Shown here: in pieces, positions 1-7,573 of the stretch
How positions within the stretch are numbered: position 1 is the first letter of the stretch
Layout: every line of letters begins with the position of its first letter
Assembly (NCBI RefSeq): GCF_030148435.1
Contig: NZ_JASBTN010000057.1
Coordinates: 1-34,962 of the forward strand
Length of the DNA stretch: 34,962 bases
Source of the DNA: Aliiroseovarius sp.
Lineage (GTDB): Bacteria > Pseudomonadota > Alphaproteobacteria > Rhodobacterales > Rhodobacteraceae
Reading direction: 5' to 3'
Position numbers and translations under genes: made by a program
Notes under the pieces: generated by a model
Database searches by the model: none
What the model was told of the DNA's origin: nothing
The model's input: only the letters and a program-made list of their open reading frames with translations

Positions 1-22
1 AAAAATCCGGCCGGAGCCGGAT
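1..22 (-). terminator. Intrinsic terminator of the tRNA-Ser gene
   Basis: Read on the minus strand this is a perfect 7-bp stem (ATCCGGC / GCCGGAT) around a TCCG loop, followed directly by a T run that reaches the window edge. It lies about 27 nt beyond the encoded CCA of the minus-strand tRNA, as expected for a Rho-independent terminator. Confidence 0.8.
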
Positions 23-48
23 CGGGAGAAACGTTTCTCTAGGGCAAG

Positions 49-138
49 TGGCGGAGAGACAGGGATTCGAACCCTGGAGACGGTTTCCCGCCTACACACT
101 TTCCAGGCGTGCGCCTTCGACCACTCGGCCACCTCTCC
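49..138 (-). tRNA. tRNA-Ser (anticodon GGA)
   Basis: The minus strand folds as a class II tRNA of 90 nt including an encoded CCA. The acceptor strands are GGAGAGG and TCTCTCC with discriminator G. The anticodon loop reads CTGGAAA, giving anticodon GGA, which decodes UCC and UCU serine codons. A long variable arm (GCGGGAAACCGTC) and a T-loop in the GGTTCGAATCC context are present, both typical of tRNA-Ser. It has its own promoter and terminator and appears to be an independent unit. Confidence 0.97.
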
Positions 139-147
139 GTAACGCGC

Positions 148-177
148 TATGTAGGCCAAGCCGGGGGGGGAGTGCAA
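148..177 (-). promoter_or_regulatory. Probable sigma-70 promoter of tRNA-Ser
   Basis: On the minus strand TTGCAC and TACATA are separated by 18 nt. The -10 box ends 9 nt before the mature tRNA 5' end, so the predicted start leaves a leader of only a few bases. The spacer contains a C8 run. Confidence 0.6.
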
Positions 178-386
178 GAGGGTCGCGTGAAAATCGATGC
201 GCTTTTCCTGCCAGCCAAAATACGCGGAGCGTAAGCCCGGAGAATCGCGCCCCAACCCTCTCTGAATGCGCCGCTTTCCTTCTCATTCTACAGTACTTTC
301 CCGGGGGGTGCGGCTCTGCGAAGGAAAGCTTGATTGGCAAGCATCCCTGACGCTCGGGACCCGGGCGGGCACGCCCGTTTGTCGGA

Positions 387-1106
387 TCAGCTGTCCAGCA
401 GCACGTTGAACCGTCTGTTCATCCGACCCTTCTTTTCCACCTTGCCCAGGCGGATGCGGCCGATCTCACCGGTACGGGCCACATGGGTGCCGCCGCAGGG
501 TTGCAGATCGACCTGTTCCTCAGAGGTGCCGATGCGCACGAGGCGCACGCGGCCGGCCCCCATCGGGGGCTTGACCGACATGGTCTTGACCAGGCCGGGA
601 TTGGCCTCCAATTGGGCCTCGGTGATCCAGTCCTCGGTCACATCCAGGTCACGCGCAATCAGTGCATTGAGCGCGTCCTCCAGAGCCTGTTTGTCCTCTG
701 GCGGGTCTTCCATGACGAAGTCCAGCCGGCCTTTTTCCGTACCGATGGATCCCCCCGTCACCGGCAGGGGCACCACGACCGACAGCAGGTGCAGCGCCGT
801 ATGCACACGCATGTGCCGGTTGCGGGTCTCCCAGTCCAGGAGCTGCGTGACCTGCGTGCCAACGGGTGGCAGCGCGGCACCCTCGGCGGGCACCAGCACG
901 ATCTCGTCGCCCTCGCCCTTCACCGTGACTGCAACGGCCATTTCGCCGCCCTCCCAGCGCAAGGATCCCTTGTCACCGGGCTGTCCGCCGCCGGTGGGGT
1001 AGAAGATCGAACCGTCCAGCACCACGCCGCCCTGGTCGGTGTGGGAGAGCACCACGCCCTCGGCCTCCTGCAGATAGGCGTCATCGCGAAACAGGGGGTC
1101 AGTCAT
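387..1106 (-). CDS. AlaX-type alanyl-tRNA editing protein
   Basis: This 239-residue protein resembles the free-standing editing domains of alanyl-tRNA synthetase (AlaX), which hydrolyse mischarged Ser- or Gly-tRNA-Ala. The zinc site is visible as H102-x3-H106 (VHTALHLL) and C204-x3-H208 (CGGTHVAR). An N-terminal beta-barrel part containing FYPTGGGQPGD comes first. That layout fits the medium-length AlaX class, although I cannot assign the exact subtype. I chose the ATG at 1106 because GAAGGAG lies just upstream; an in-frame start 15 codons earlier has no such site. The gene overlaps the end of the mscS-like gene by 8 nt (ATGACTGA), suggesting translational coupling. It is the last gene of the long minus-strand array. 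Whether it deacylates Ser- or Gly-tRNA is not visible from the sequence. Confidence 0.9.
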   Translation of the reverse strand: MTDPLFRDDAYLQEAEGVVLSHTDQGGVVLDGSIFYPTGGGQPGDKGSLRWEGGEMAVAVTVKGEGDEIVLVPAEGAALPPVGTQVTQLLDWETRNRHMRVHTALHLLSVVVPLPVTGGSIGTEKGRLDFVMEDPPEDKQALEDALNALIARDLDVTEDWITEAQLEANPGLVKTMSVKPPMGAGRVRLVRIGTSEEQVDLQPCGGTHVARTGEIGRIRLGKVEKKGRMNRRFNVLLDS

Positions 1107-3600
1107 CGGCTTCTCCTTCGGGATCGGTGCTGCTGTACATGTCGGTGACATCCAGCCCCGAGGTGTCCGGCGCCGAGGTGGCGGCGGGTGTCGACGAGGC
1201 GATCGGGGTGTCCGCCGCCTGCCCCGCTGGCCGGTTGCCGGTCAGCACTTCGGGATTTCGCAGCCAGATGTCGCGCTGCGCGAAGGGGATTTCCAACCCC
1301 TCCTCGGCGAAGCGGCGGGCGATCTCGTGGTTCATGTCGCTTTTCACCGACAGCACATAGTTCACGTCCCGCAGGATCGCGCGAATTTCGAATTCCAGCG
1401 CATCGGCACCAAAGCCCTGGAACACGACCGACGGCGACGGGTTCACCGTTACCATCGGGTGCGCTTCGGCGACCTCCTTCAGGATTTTTTCAACCCGCCG
1501 CGTATCGGTGCCATAGGCCACGCCGACCGGCACGATCACCCGACCCACCGAATTGCCACGGGTATAGTTCGTCACCACACCCGAGATCAGGTCGCTGTTG
1601 GGCAGGATCACGTCCTGGCGGTCGAAGGTCTCGATCCGGGTCGAGCGCACCGAGATGTCGCGCACATAGCCCATCTGGCCACCGACCTCGATCCAGTCGC
1701 CTTCGGTAATCGGCCGTTCGATCAGTAGGATGATGCCGGACACGAAATTCGAGACGATATTCTGCAACCCGAAACCGATGCCGACCGACAGCGCGCCTGC
1801 GACGATCGCCAGCGAGGACATGTTGATCCCGGCGGCGGTGATGGCCACCAGGGCGGCCAGGAAGATGCCGACGTATCCCAGCCCCGAGGTGATCGCGTTC
1901 TGCCCGCCCTTGTCGAGTTTGGTACGCGGCAGGATCGAGCTTTTCAGCATGCCCTGCACCACGCGGGTCAGCGAATACCCCACGACAAAAACGATCACGA
2001 AGGTCAGAAGCGCGCGAGGGGTCAGCACGGTCTCGCCAATCTGCACGCCCTGCCCGATGGTGGTCCAGAGCTCGGTCAGATCGGTCCACCGTGCGCCCCA
2101 GATCAGGCTCAGCACCGGCAGCGCGGCCAGGCCGGTGACGAAACTGGCCAGCGTCGGGGTCAGCGCCAGATGCGCGGCCTCTTCGTCGGCACCAGTCACC
2201 AGGCCGTAGAGGTTGGTGTAAAACTGGTTCAGCACCAGCAGCAGCCCCAGCACCCAGAGCGTCAACGCGGTCGGGAACAGGACTGTCTGCGCCATCTGCA
2301 CATAGCCGATGGCGGCGGCGAGAGGCCCCAGATAGCCGACAGCGACCAAAACCCGCCCGAGCATCTTCATCATGCCCGCGCGGAAGCCCAGCGAGCCTTC
2401 CTCGGGGGTCTCCTCCAGCTCGCCGCTGCGGCGGATCAGGCGTCCCAGCCGCACCAGCAGAAGCCCCGCACCCAGTAGCAACGGGAAGCTCAGAACCGCC
2501 ATGGTTTCGGCGGAATAATCCTCATAGGCGCCCAGTTCGCCCAGACCCCGCGACAGGCCGTAGAGCACACCCAGCACGGCCGCGTTGAACCGGCCCTCGG
2601 CGCGCTCGGCCGCGCTTTTCAGGTTCAGGACCGCCCAGGGGGCGCCAGCCGCGCCGAAAACCCGGGTGCCCAGCCAAAGCGCGGCGAAAAACAGCAGCAG
2701 GGTGATTGCCAGCGTGTCGGCCAGGTACTGGCCACGCAGCCCGATCACGCCGGAGGCTTCGAGAGCGGCCAGCAAGGCAAACAGGCCCAGCAAGGGGGCC
2801 ACCACCTGCCCCAGCGATGTCAGGAACATCAGGACGCCCTGCGTCGCCCCCTTGGACCGGCGGCGCACGCGCAGGCCAATCCGGACCATCCAGGCCCGGC
2901 CCCGCAACACCAGCAGCGCGCCGATCACGCCAAGGCCGATCACCGCAGGCAGGATACGCTTCAGTTCCGCGCGCTGGGTTTCCGACCCCCAGGCGTTCTG
3001 CACCTCGACCACCGCGCCACGCAGCGTGTCGGTCACATCCTCGACCGCGCCCGGCCAGGTCGCCGGATTTACGGGGGTTGGGCCAAGTTCGAACAGAAGG
3101 TCGGTCTGGCGGTTTCGCAGCAGGCTGTCGATCTCGCCGACCAGGGCATTGGCACGTCCACGGGCTTCTTCGGCCTTTTGTACCGGAACGCGTGCCTCGT
3201 TCAGCCGCGTGGTCAGTTCATCACGCCGCTGGGTCAGGATCGAGGGTTCCGTCTGCCCTTCGGCGGGCGGCGGCCCCAGCGTGGCGATCTGGGTTTCAAG
3301 CGTGTTGATGCGCACCGCATTGGCGGCCTGCGCCTCGCCAAACGCCTGTCGCCAGGCGGTCAGCTCGGCGCGCAGGTCCTGCATCACCACGTCCGAGGCG
3401 CGACCGACCTCCAGCGCGTCCTCGACCCGGCCGGCCAGCTTTTCCCAGGTCTGATAGTCGGGACTGCCATCATCGAGTCGGCGCACCACCGGATCGGGTT
3501 CGGGCGCGATGACGGCGGGGGCAACGGAGTCCTGCGCCGTGGCTGCGAACGGCAGCCAGAGCAACAGGGTGACAAGCAACAGGCGCAATAAGGGGAACAT
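1099..3600 (-). CDS. Large MscS-family mechanosensitive channel (DUF3772 type)
   Basis: This inner-membrane protein of 833 residues probably opens under membrane tension to release solutes. It starts with a clear signal peptide (MFPLLRLLLVTLLLWLPFAA, then TAQ). A periplasmic, coiled-coil-prone segment follows at roughly residues 40-190, then about ten hydrophobic segments. The C-terminal part is the MscS core: a pore helix rich in Gly and Ala (VAGALSVGIGFGLQNIVSNF) and the beta domain (IERPITEGDWIEVGG, then DVILPNSDLISGVVTNYTRG). It resembles the long MscK/KefA-like proteins in layout but is shorter than MscK (about 1,100 residues). The ATG at 3600 is preferred over an upstream extension because GAGG precedes it and it opens the signal peptide. 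The start overlaps the cysK stop as TGATG, so the two are probably translationally coupled. A terminal tail (residues from about 780) is Ser/Thr/Ala rich. Confidence 0.93.
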   Translation of the reverse strand: MFPLLRLLLVTLLLWLPFAATAQDSVAPAVIAPEPDPVVRRLDDGSPDYQTWEKLAGRVEDALEVGRASDVVMQDLRAELTAWRQAFGEAQAANAVRINTLETQIATLGPPPAEGQTEPSILTQRRDELTTRLNEARVPVQKAEEARGRANALVGEIDSLLRNRQTDLLFELGPTPVNPATWPGAVEDVTDTLRGAVVEVQNAWGSETQRAELKRILPAVIGLGVIGALLVLRGRAWMVRIGLRVRRRSKGATQGVLMFLTSLGQVVAPLLGLFALLAALEASGVIGLRGQYLADTLAITLLLFFAALWLGTRVFGAAGAPWAVLNLKSAAERAEGRFNAAVLGVLYGLSRGLGELGAYEDYSAETMAVLSFPLLLGAGLLLVRLGRLIRRSGELEETPEEGSLGFRAGMMKMLGRVLVAVGYLGPLAAAIGYVQMAQTVLFPTALTLWVLGLLLVLNQFYTNLYGLVTGADEEAAHLALTPTLASFVTGLAALPVLSLIWGARWTDLTELWTTIGQGVQIGETVLTPRALLTFVIVFVVGYSLTRVVQGMLKSSILPRTKLDKGGQNAITSGLGYVGIFLAALVAITAAGINMSSLAIVAGALSVGIGFGLQNIVSNFVSGIILLIERPITEGDWIEVGGQMGYVRDISVRSTRIETFDRQDVILPNSDLISGVVTNYTRGNSVGRVIVPVGVAYGTDTRRVEKILKEVAEAHPMVTVNPSPSVVFQGFGADALEFEIRAILRDVNYVLSVKSDMNHEIARRFAEEGLEIPFAQRDIWLRNPEVLTGNRPAGQAADTPIASSTPAATSAPDTSGLDVTDMYSSTDPEGEADD

Positions 3601-4631
3601 CAATCCTCGTAGACTTCCGGCAGCATTGCCGGTTCCCGGTCCAGCCAAGCCGGAGCCGGAAGCCCCTTTTCTTTCAGGAAGGTGGGGTTGAACAATTTCG
3701 ACTGATAGCGTGAGCCATAGTCGCAAAGCATGGTGACAATGGTGTGGCCCGGCCCCATTTCGCGTGCCATGCGCATGGCGCCGGCGATGTTGATGGCCGA
3801 GGATCCGCCCAGGCAGAGCCCTTCGTGTTCCAGGAGGTCGAAGACGAGCGGCAGCGCCTCTTCGTCTGTGACCTGATAAAGCATGTCCGGCTTGAAGCCT
3901 TCGAGGTTCCGGGTGATGCGGCCCTGGCCGATCCCTTCGGTGATGGACGTCCCCTCGGCATTGGCTTCGCCGTCGCGATACAGCGTGAACAGGCCCGAGC
4001 CCATCGGATCGGTCAGCGCGACCTTCACACCCTTGGGCTGCAGCGCATCGGCGACACCGGCCAGCGTGCCGCCCGAGCCCACCGCACAGGTAAAGCCGTC
4101 CACCCGCCCGCCGGTCTGTTCCCAGATCTCGGGACCGGTGGTTTCCAGATGGGCCATGCGGTTGGCGACATTGTCGAACTGGTTGGCCCAGACCGCCCCG
4201 TTCGGTTCGGTTTCCGCGAGCTTCTTCGCCAGGCGCTCGGAGTAGCGCACATAGTTGTTCGGGTTCTTGTAGGGGACGGCCGGCACCTGCACCAGCTCGG
4301 CCCCGGCAAGGCGGATCATGTCCTTCTTTTCCTCGGACTGGGTTTCCGGAATCACGATCACCGTCTTGAACCCCATCGAGCCGCCCACCAGAGCCAGCCC
4401 GATCCCGGTATTGCCCGCCGTCCCCTCGACGATGGTGCCGCCCGGACGCAGCTCGCCGCGGGCCATGGCATCCCGGATGATATAGAGCGCGGCGCGGTCC
4501 TTCACGGACTGGCCGGGATTCATGAATTCGGCCTTGCCGTAGATGGCGCAGCCGGTCGCCTCCGAGGCGGCATTCAGCCGGATCAGAGGCGTATTGCCCA
4601 CCGAGGCCGCAAGGTCCTGTTTCACGTCCAT
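3600..4631 (-). CDS. cysK: Cysteine synthase (O-acetylserine sulfhydrylase), CysK-like
   Basis: The 343-residue product is a PLP enzyme of fold type II that makes cysteine from O-acetylserine and sulfide. The Schiff-base lysine is K44 in NPGQSVKDRA. The substrate loop reads EGTAGNTGIG (residues 69-78) and the phosphate-binding loop is GSGGT (185-189). It is about 20 residues longer than E. coli CysK (323). It lies downstream of trgA and trgB, 63 nt after trgB. In Rhodobacter sphaeroides a cysK gene near trgAB was reported to contribute to high-level tellurite resistance, which supports naming the locus as a whole. The ATG at 4631 has a purine-rich GGAAGGGTG upstream. A cystathionine beta-synthase-like activity cannot be excluded, but no CBS domains are present. 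Confidence 0.93.
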   Translation of the reverse strand: MDVKQDLAASVGNTPLIRLNAASEATGCAIYGKAEFMNPGQSVKDRAALYIIRDAMARGELRPGGTIVEGTAGNTGIGLALVGGSMGFKTVIVIPETQSEEKKDMIRLAGAELVQVPAVPYKNPNNYVRYSERLAKKLAETEPNGAVWANQFDNVANRMAHLETTGPEIWEQTGGRVDGFTCAVGSGGTLAGVADALQPKGVKVALTDPMGSGLFTLYRDGEANAEGTSITEGIGQGRITRNLEGFKPDMLYQVTDEEALPLVFDLLEHEGLCLGGSSAINIAGAMRMAREMGPGHTIVTMLCDYGSRYQSKLFNPTFLKEKGLPAPAWLDREPAMLPEVYED

Positions 4632-4694
4632 CTTTTCACCCTTCCGCGCGTGTCTGTTCGTTCCTCTCAGGGATAAGCCCGCACCCCCGGGGTT

Positions 4695-5816
4695 TCAAGC
4701 ACTGCCGCGCAATCGATCACGGTTTTGCAAAAGCCAGAAGGCAGAAAGGACCAAGGGTCCGCATCCGGCCTCGCCCGTGGATACAAGTTCCATCAGGCGG
4801 CCAAAGGGGATGACATGGGACCGAATATCCTCGGCCTCATGGTCCACCCCGCCCAGACCGGCCGCGCTGTCGGGCAGATCGGCAATGGCGATATAGGACA
4901 TGAGGAACTCGCTGACCGCGCCGGGGGTCGGGTAATAATCGGCCACGTGATGCAGGGCGCCGATCTCCAGGCCGGCTTCTTCGCGGGCCTCGCGGATCGC
5001 GGTCGCCTGGGCCGATTCGCCCGGATCTATGCGACCGGCGATGGGCTCCAGCACCCAGGGGTTCGGATCTCCGCGCAGATGCGGGCCGAAGCGGAACTGT
5101 TCGATCACCATCACCCTGTCGCGCACCGGGTCATAGGGCAGCACCGTCACCGCATCGCCACCGACAAAGCCCGCGCGGTTCACCATATCGCTCATCGTGC
5201 CGTCGAACCGGCGAAAGGCCAGGTCATGTTCTTCCAGCGTGAAGAAATTCGCATAGGGTCGGCGGGCGTCACGGATATCGACATCCCCTGCCCCGAAATC
5301 CCCGCGCAGGCTAGCGGGCACCGGGGTTGCGGCCCGCACCCGGCTGTCGGCCCGCATCCGGATCATGGTGAACCGGTTCTGCACCTCGGCGGCGGGAACC
5401 TGCGGGTAATAGGACATGACCTCGCGCGCGGCATGCACGGTCATGTCGCCCCAGATCGCCGCCCAGTCTTCCAGAAACCAGGGATCGCCCGGGGTCCAGT
5501 GGCCATCCTGCGGGAACCAGGCGCGGGCCCGGGCCGGGCCGCTGTCGGTTGACAGCGTGACGTCGCGCAGCTCATAGGCAAAGCCGCCCTCGTAATAGTC
5601 CAGCCGCGCGATGTCCTCGTCGCTCAAACCCGTGACCAGCACGCCCCGGGCGGTGCCGCCCGGTTCGGCATGCATCATCGGGAAACACTGCCCTTCGGCC
5701 CAGGATACCGCATGACCCGCCAAGGCGGCGGGCCGCGTCCGCGCGCGGCTCTCGCAGCCCAGCACGAGCCGTAACAGCGGCGCATGCCGCAGGGTTCCAT
5801 AGAAGAACAGGTCCAT
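4695..5816 (-). CDS. trgB: TrgB-like fusion: gamma-glutamylcyclotransferase-like + Nudix (ADP-ribose pyrophosphatase-like)
   Basis: This 373-residue protein joins two domains. Residues 1 to about 125 look like an AIG2/GGCT-type domain (FFYGTLR at 4-10; LDYYEGGFAYE near 72-82). From about residue 185 it is a Nudix hydrolase of the ADP-ribose pyrophosphatase kind, with a complete Nudix box at 261-283 (G261, E267, R275-E276, E279-E280, G282) and the typical VIEQFRFGP before it. Nudix enzymes of this group hydrolyse ADP-ribose or other nucleoside diphosphate compounds; the GGCT fold acts on gamma-glutamyl compounds related to glutathione. The arrangement and its position between trgA and cysK match tellurite-resistance protein TrgB of Rhodobacteraceae. 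The true substrate is unknown. The start lies 14 nt after the trgA stop, so the two are surely co-transcribed. Confidence 0.88.
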   Translation of the reverse strand: MDLFFYGTLRHAPLLRLVLGCESRARTRPAALAGHAVSWAEGQCFPMMHAEPGGTARGVLVTGLSDEDIARLDYYEGGFAYELRDVTLSTDSGPARARAWFPQDGHWTPGDPWFLEDWAAIWGDMTVHAAREVMSYYPQVPAAEVQNRFTMIRMRADSRVRAATPVPASLRGDFGAGDVDIRDARRPYANFFTLEEHDLAFRRFDGTMSDMVNRAGFVGGDAVTVLPYDPVRDRVMVIEQFRFGPHLRGDPNPWVLEPIAGRIDPGESAQATAIREAREEAGLEIGALHHVADYYPTPGAVSEFLMSYIAIADLPDSAAGLGGVDHEAEDIRSHVIPFGRLMELVSTGEAGCGPLVLSAFWLLQNRDRLRGSA

Positions 5817-5830
5817 CCGCGTGCCTCGTG

Positions 5831-6271
5831 TCAGCGCCAGCGTTTCGCGACAAATCCGGTGATCACCCCGGCGATCAGCCCGCCGGCGATGAGCGCGCCG
5901 ATCACCTCGGGCGATGCCGAAACCTTCAGGTAATCGACGGCGATCTGGAACATGTCCTGCAACGCCTCGACCGGCCCGTCATAGCGCAGGCGCATCGACA
6001 GGCGGACCATCTCGTAACCCGAAAAGCTGAGCAGCACCCAGAACCCAAGCAGGAATATGCTGCCCATACCGATGCCAACCGCCGTTCCGGTGCCATCACC
6101 CAGACGCTTGCCGGTGAAGGTCCAGCCGACAACCGCACCCCAGGCCGCTGAAATGGGGGAAAAGAGCCCCACCTGCGTGCCCTCCGGCAGCAGCGGTTTT
6201 ATCATGTCCGCCACGATCCAGCCGAGGGCCGCCAGGCAGATGGCTGCCACGAGTTTCGCCGATGTCGGCAT
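5831..6271 (-). CDS. trgA: TrgA family membrane protein
   Basis: This is a small integral membrane protein (146 residues). Hydrophobic segments lie near residues 5-25 (AKLVAAICLAALGWIVADM), 38-54, 64-88 (AVGIGMGSIFLLGFWVLLSF) and 120-141 (EVIGALIAGGLIAGVITGF), and the C-terminus is basic (AKRWR). Sequence style, size and the adjacent TrgB-like gene fit the TrgA family, named from the tellurite-resistance locus of Rhodobacter sphaeroides; its biochemical role is not established. The ATG at 6271 is preceded by AGGGAG seven bases away. Only 47 nt separate it from the cfa-like gene upstream and I see no terminator there, so transcription may continue in from that gene. Confidence 0.85.
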   Translation of the reverse strand: MPTSAKLVAAICLAALGWIVADMIKPLLPEGTQVGLFSPISAAWGAVVGWTFTGKRLGDGTGTAVGIGMGSIFLLGFWVLLSFSGYEMVRLSMRLRYDGPVEALQDMFQIAVDYLKVSASPEVIGALIAGGLIAGVITGFVAKRWR

Positions 6272-6318
6272 GATCCTGCTCCCTCTTCATGGCCCGGCGT
6301 CAGACAGTCAACGGAGTG

Positions 6319-7527
6319 TCAGGCCGGGTTCTCCATAGTCACCTGTATCACGTCGCAGTTTCCGCTGTGAAAGGCGGCGGCGCAAGAGGTCAGATAGAAA
6401 TTCCACATGCGCCGGAACCGGTCGTCGAACCCCATGTCCTGTACCCTGTCCCAGCGGCCGTTGAACGTGTCATGCCAACGCCTGAGCGTAATCGAGTAGC
6501 TTTCCCCGAAGGCAATCTGGTTGCGCAGGGCAAGCCCGGCGCGGTCGATCTCGTGGCGCAGGGCCGTCTTTGACGGCAGCATCCCGCCCGGGAAGATGTA
6601 TTTCTGAATGAAATCAACGCCCTTTCTGTAGCTGTCAAAACGGTGTTCGGCCAGGGTGATGATCTGCAGCGTGGCCAGTTTCCTGGGCCTCAACACCCGG
6701 CGCACCGTGTCGAAATAGACCGGCCAGTATTTCTCCCCCACCGCTTCGAACATCTCGATCGAGGCGACGCCGTCATAGCGGCCCCGTTCGTCGCGGTAGT
6801 CCTGCATCCTGATCTCGACCCGGTCCGACAGGCCCGCGCGGGTGATCCGTTCGACCGCGTAGTCGTGCTGTTCCTGGCTGATGGTCAACCCGGTGACACG
6901 CAGCCCCCGCTTGCCGGCGGCATATTCCGCAAAGCCACCCCATCCGCAGCCGATCTCCAGCACATGGTCGCCGGAGCCTACGCCCATCTGGTCCACCATC
7001 GAGGCATATTTCTGCTCCTGCGCCTTTTCCGTGCTTTCCTGCCCGGTACGGAAACAGGCGGAACTGTAGGTCATGCTCTCATCCAGCCAGAGCGCATAGA
7101 AGTCGTTGCCCAGGTCGTAATGGGCCGCGATGTTCTTTTTTGCCTGCTTCCTGGTATTGCGCCGCAGCCAGAAGCGCAGCCGCTCGTAGGCGCGCACCAG
7201 CGCCATGCCGGGAAAGCCGTTGTAGAGCTCCTCGTTGTCGTCCTGGATCAGGTCCAGAAAGGCCTGCAGGTCCGGCGTGGTCCAGCCCCCTTCGATGTAA
7301 CTGTCGCAAAACCCAAGCTCGCCCTCGCGCACAAGGCGCGCGAAGACATCGTCATCATGTGCGTGCAATTCGGCCACGAAGCCGGGATTTTGCCCATGGG
7401 CGCGAAACCGCCGCCCGTCGGGCAGTACGAAATCAAGTCGTCCGTTCTTCAAACGACCGGCCAGGTCGAACACCTGCGCGAAATAGCGCGGCAGATCCTC
7501 CTGGCCTTCGGTCTTGGTCAGGATCAT
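6319..7527 (-). CDS. Cyclopropane-fatty-acyl-phospholipid synthase-like methyltransferase
   Basis: The 402-residue product is a SAM-dependent methyltransferase of the CFA synthase family, which uses SAM to methylenate double bonds of membrane phospholipid acyl chains. SAM motif I is LEIGCGWGGFAEYA, and family motifs KNIAAHYDLGNDFYALWLD, ASIEMFEAVGEKYW and DFIQKYIFPGGMLPS are present. Length and motif order are close to E. coli Cfa (382 residues). It follows a photolyase gene by 46 nt. In several alphaproteobacteria cfa-like genes and photolyases are linked in singlet-oxygen or stress regulons (for example RpoE-ChrR in Rhodobacter); whether this copy is so controlled is inference. The start codon is immediately downstream of an 8-bp inverted repeat that contains the ribosome-binding sequence. 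Confidence 0.92.
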   Translation of the reverse strand: MILTKTEGQEDLPRYFAQVFDLAGRLKNGRLDFVLPDGRRFRAHGQNPGFVAELHAHDDDVFARLVREGELGFCDSYIEGGWTTPDLQAFLDLIQDDNEELYNGFPGMALVRAYERLRFWLRRNTRKQAKKNIAAHYDLGNDFYALWLDESMTYSSACFRTGQESTEKAQEQKYASMVDQMGVGSGDHVLEIGCGWGGFAEYAAGKRGLRVTGLTISQEQHDYAVERITRAGLSDRVEIRMQDYRDERGRYDGVASIEMFEAVGEKYWPVYFDTVRRVLRPRKLATLQIITLAEHRFDSYRKGVDFIQKYIFPGGMLPSKTALRHEIDRAGLALRNQIAFGESYSITLRRWHDTFNGRWDRVQDMGFDDRFRRMWNFYLTSCAAAFHSGNCDVIQVTMENPA

Positions 7528-7530
7528 GCC

Positions 7531-7553
7531 ATTTCCCCCTATTATGGGGAAAT
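7531..7553 (-). promoter_or_regulatory. Perfect hairpin enclosing the cfa ribosome-binding site
   Basis: ATTTCCCC and GGGGAAAT form a perfect 8-bp inverted repeat around a 7-nt loop, ending 3 nt upstream of the cfa-like start. In the mRNA the likely Shine-Dalgarno run AGGGGG sits in the loop and 3' arm of this hairpin, so translation of the cfa-like gene could be restricted when it is folded. There is no T run, so it does not look like a terminator. Confidence 0.5.
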
Positions 7554-7573
7554 GTTAGGCGGAAACGGGCGTT

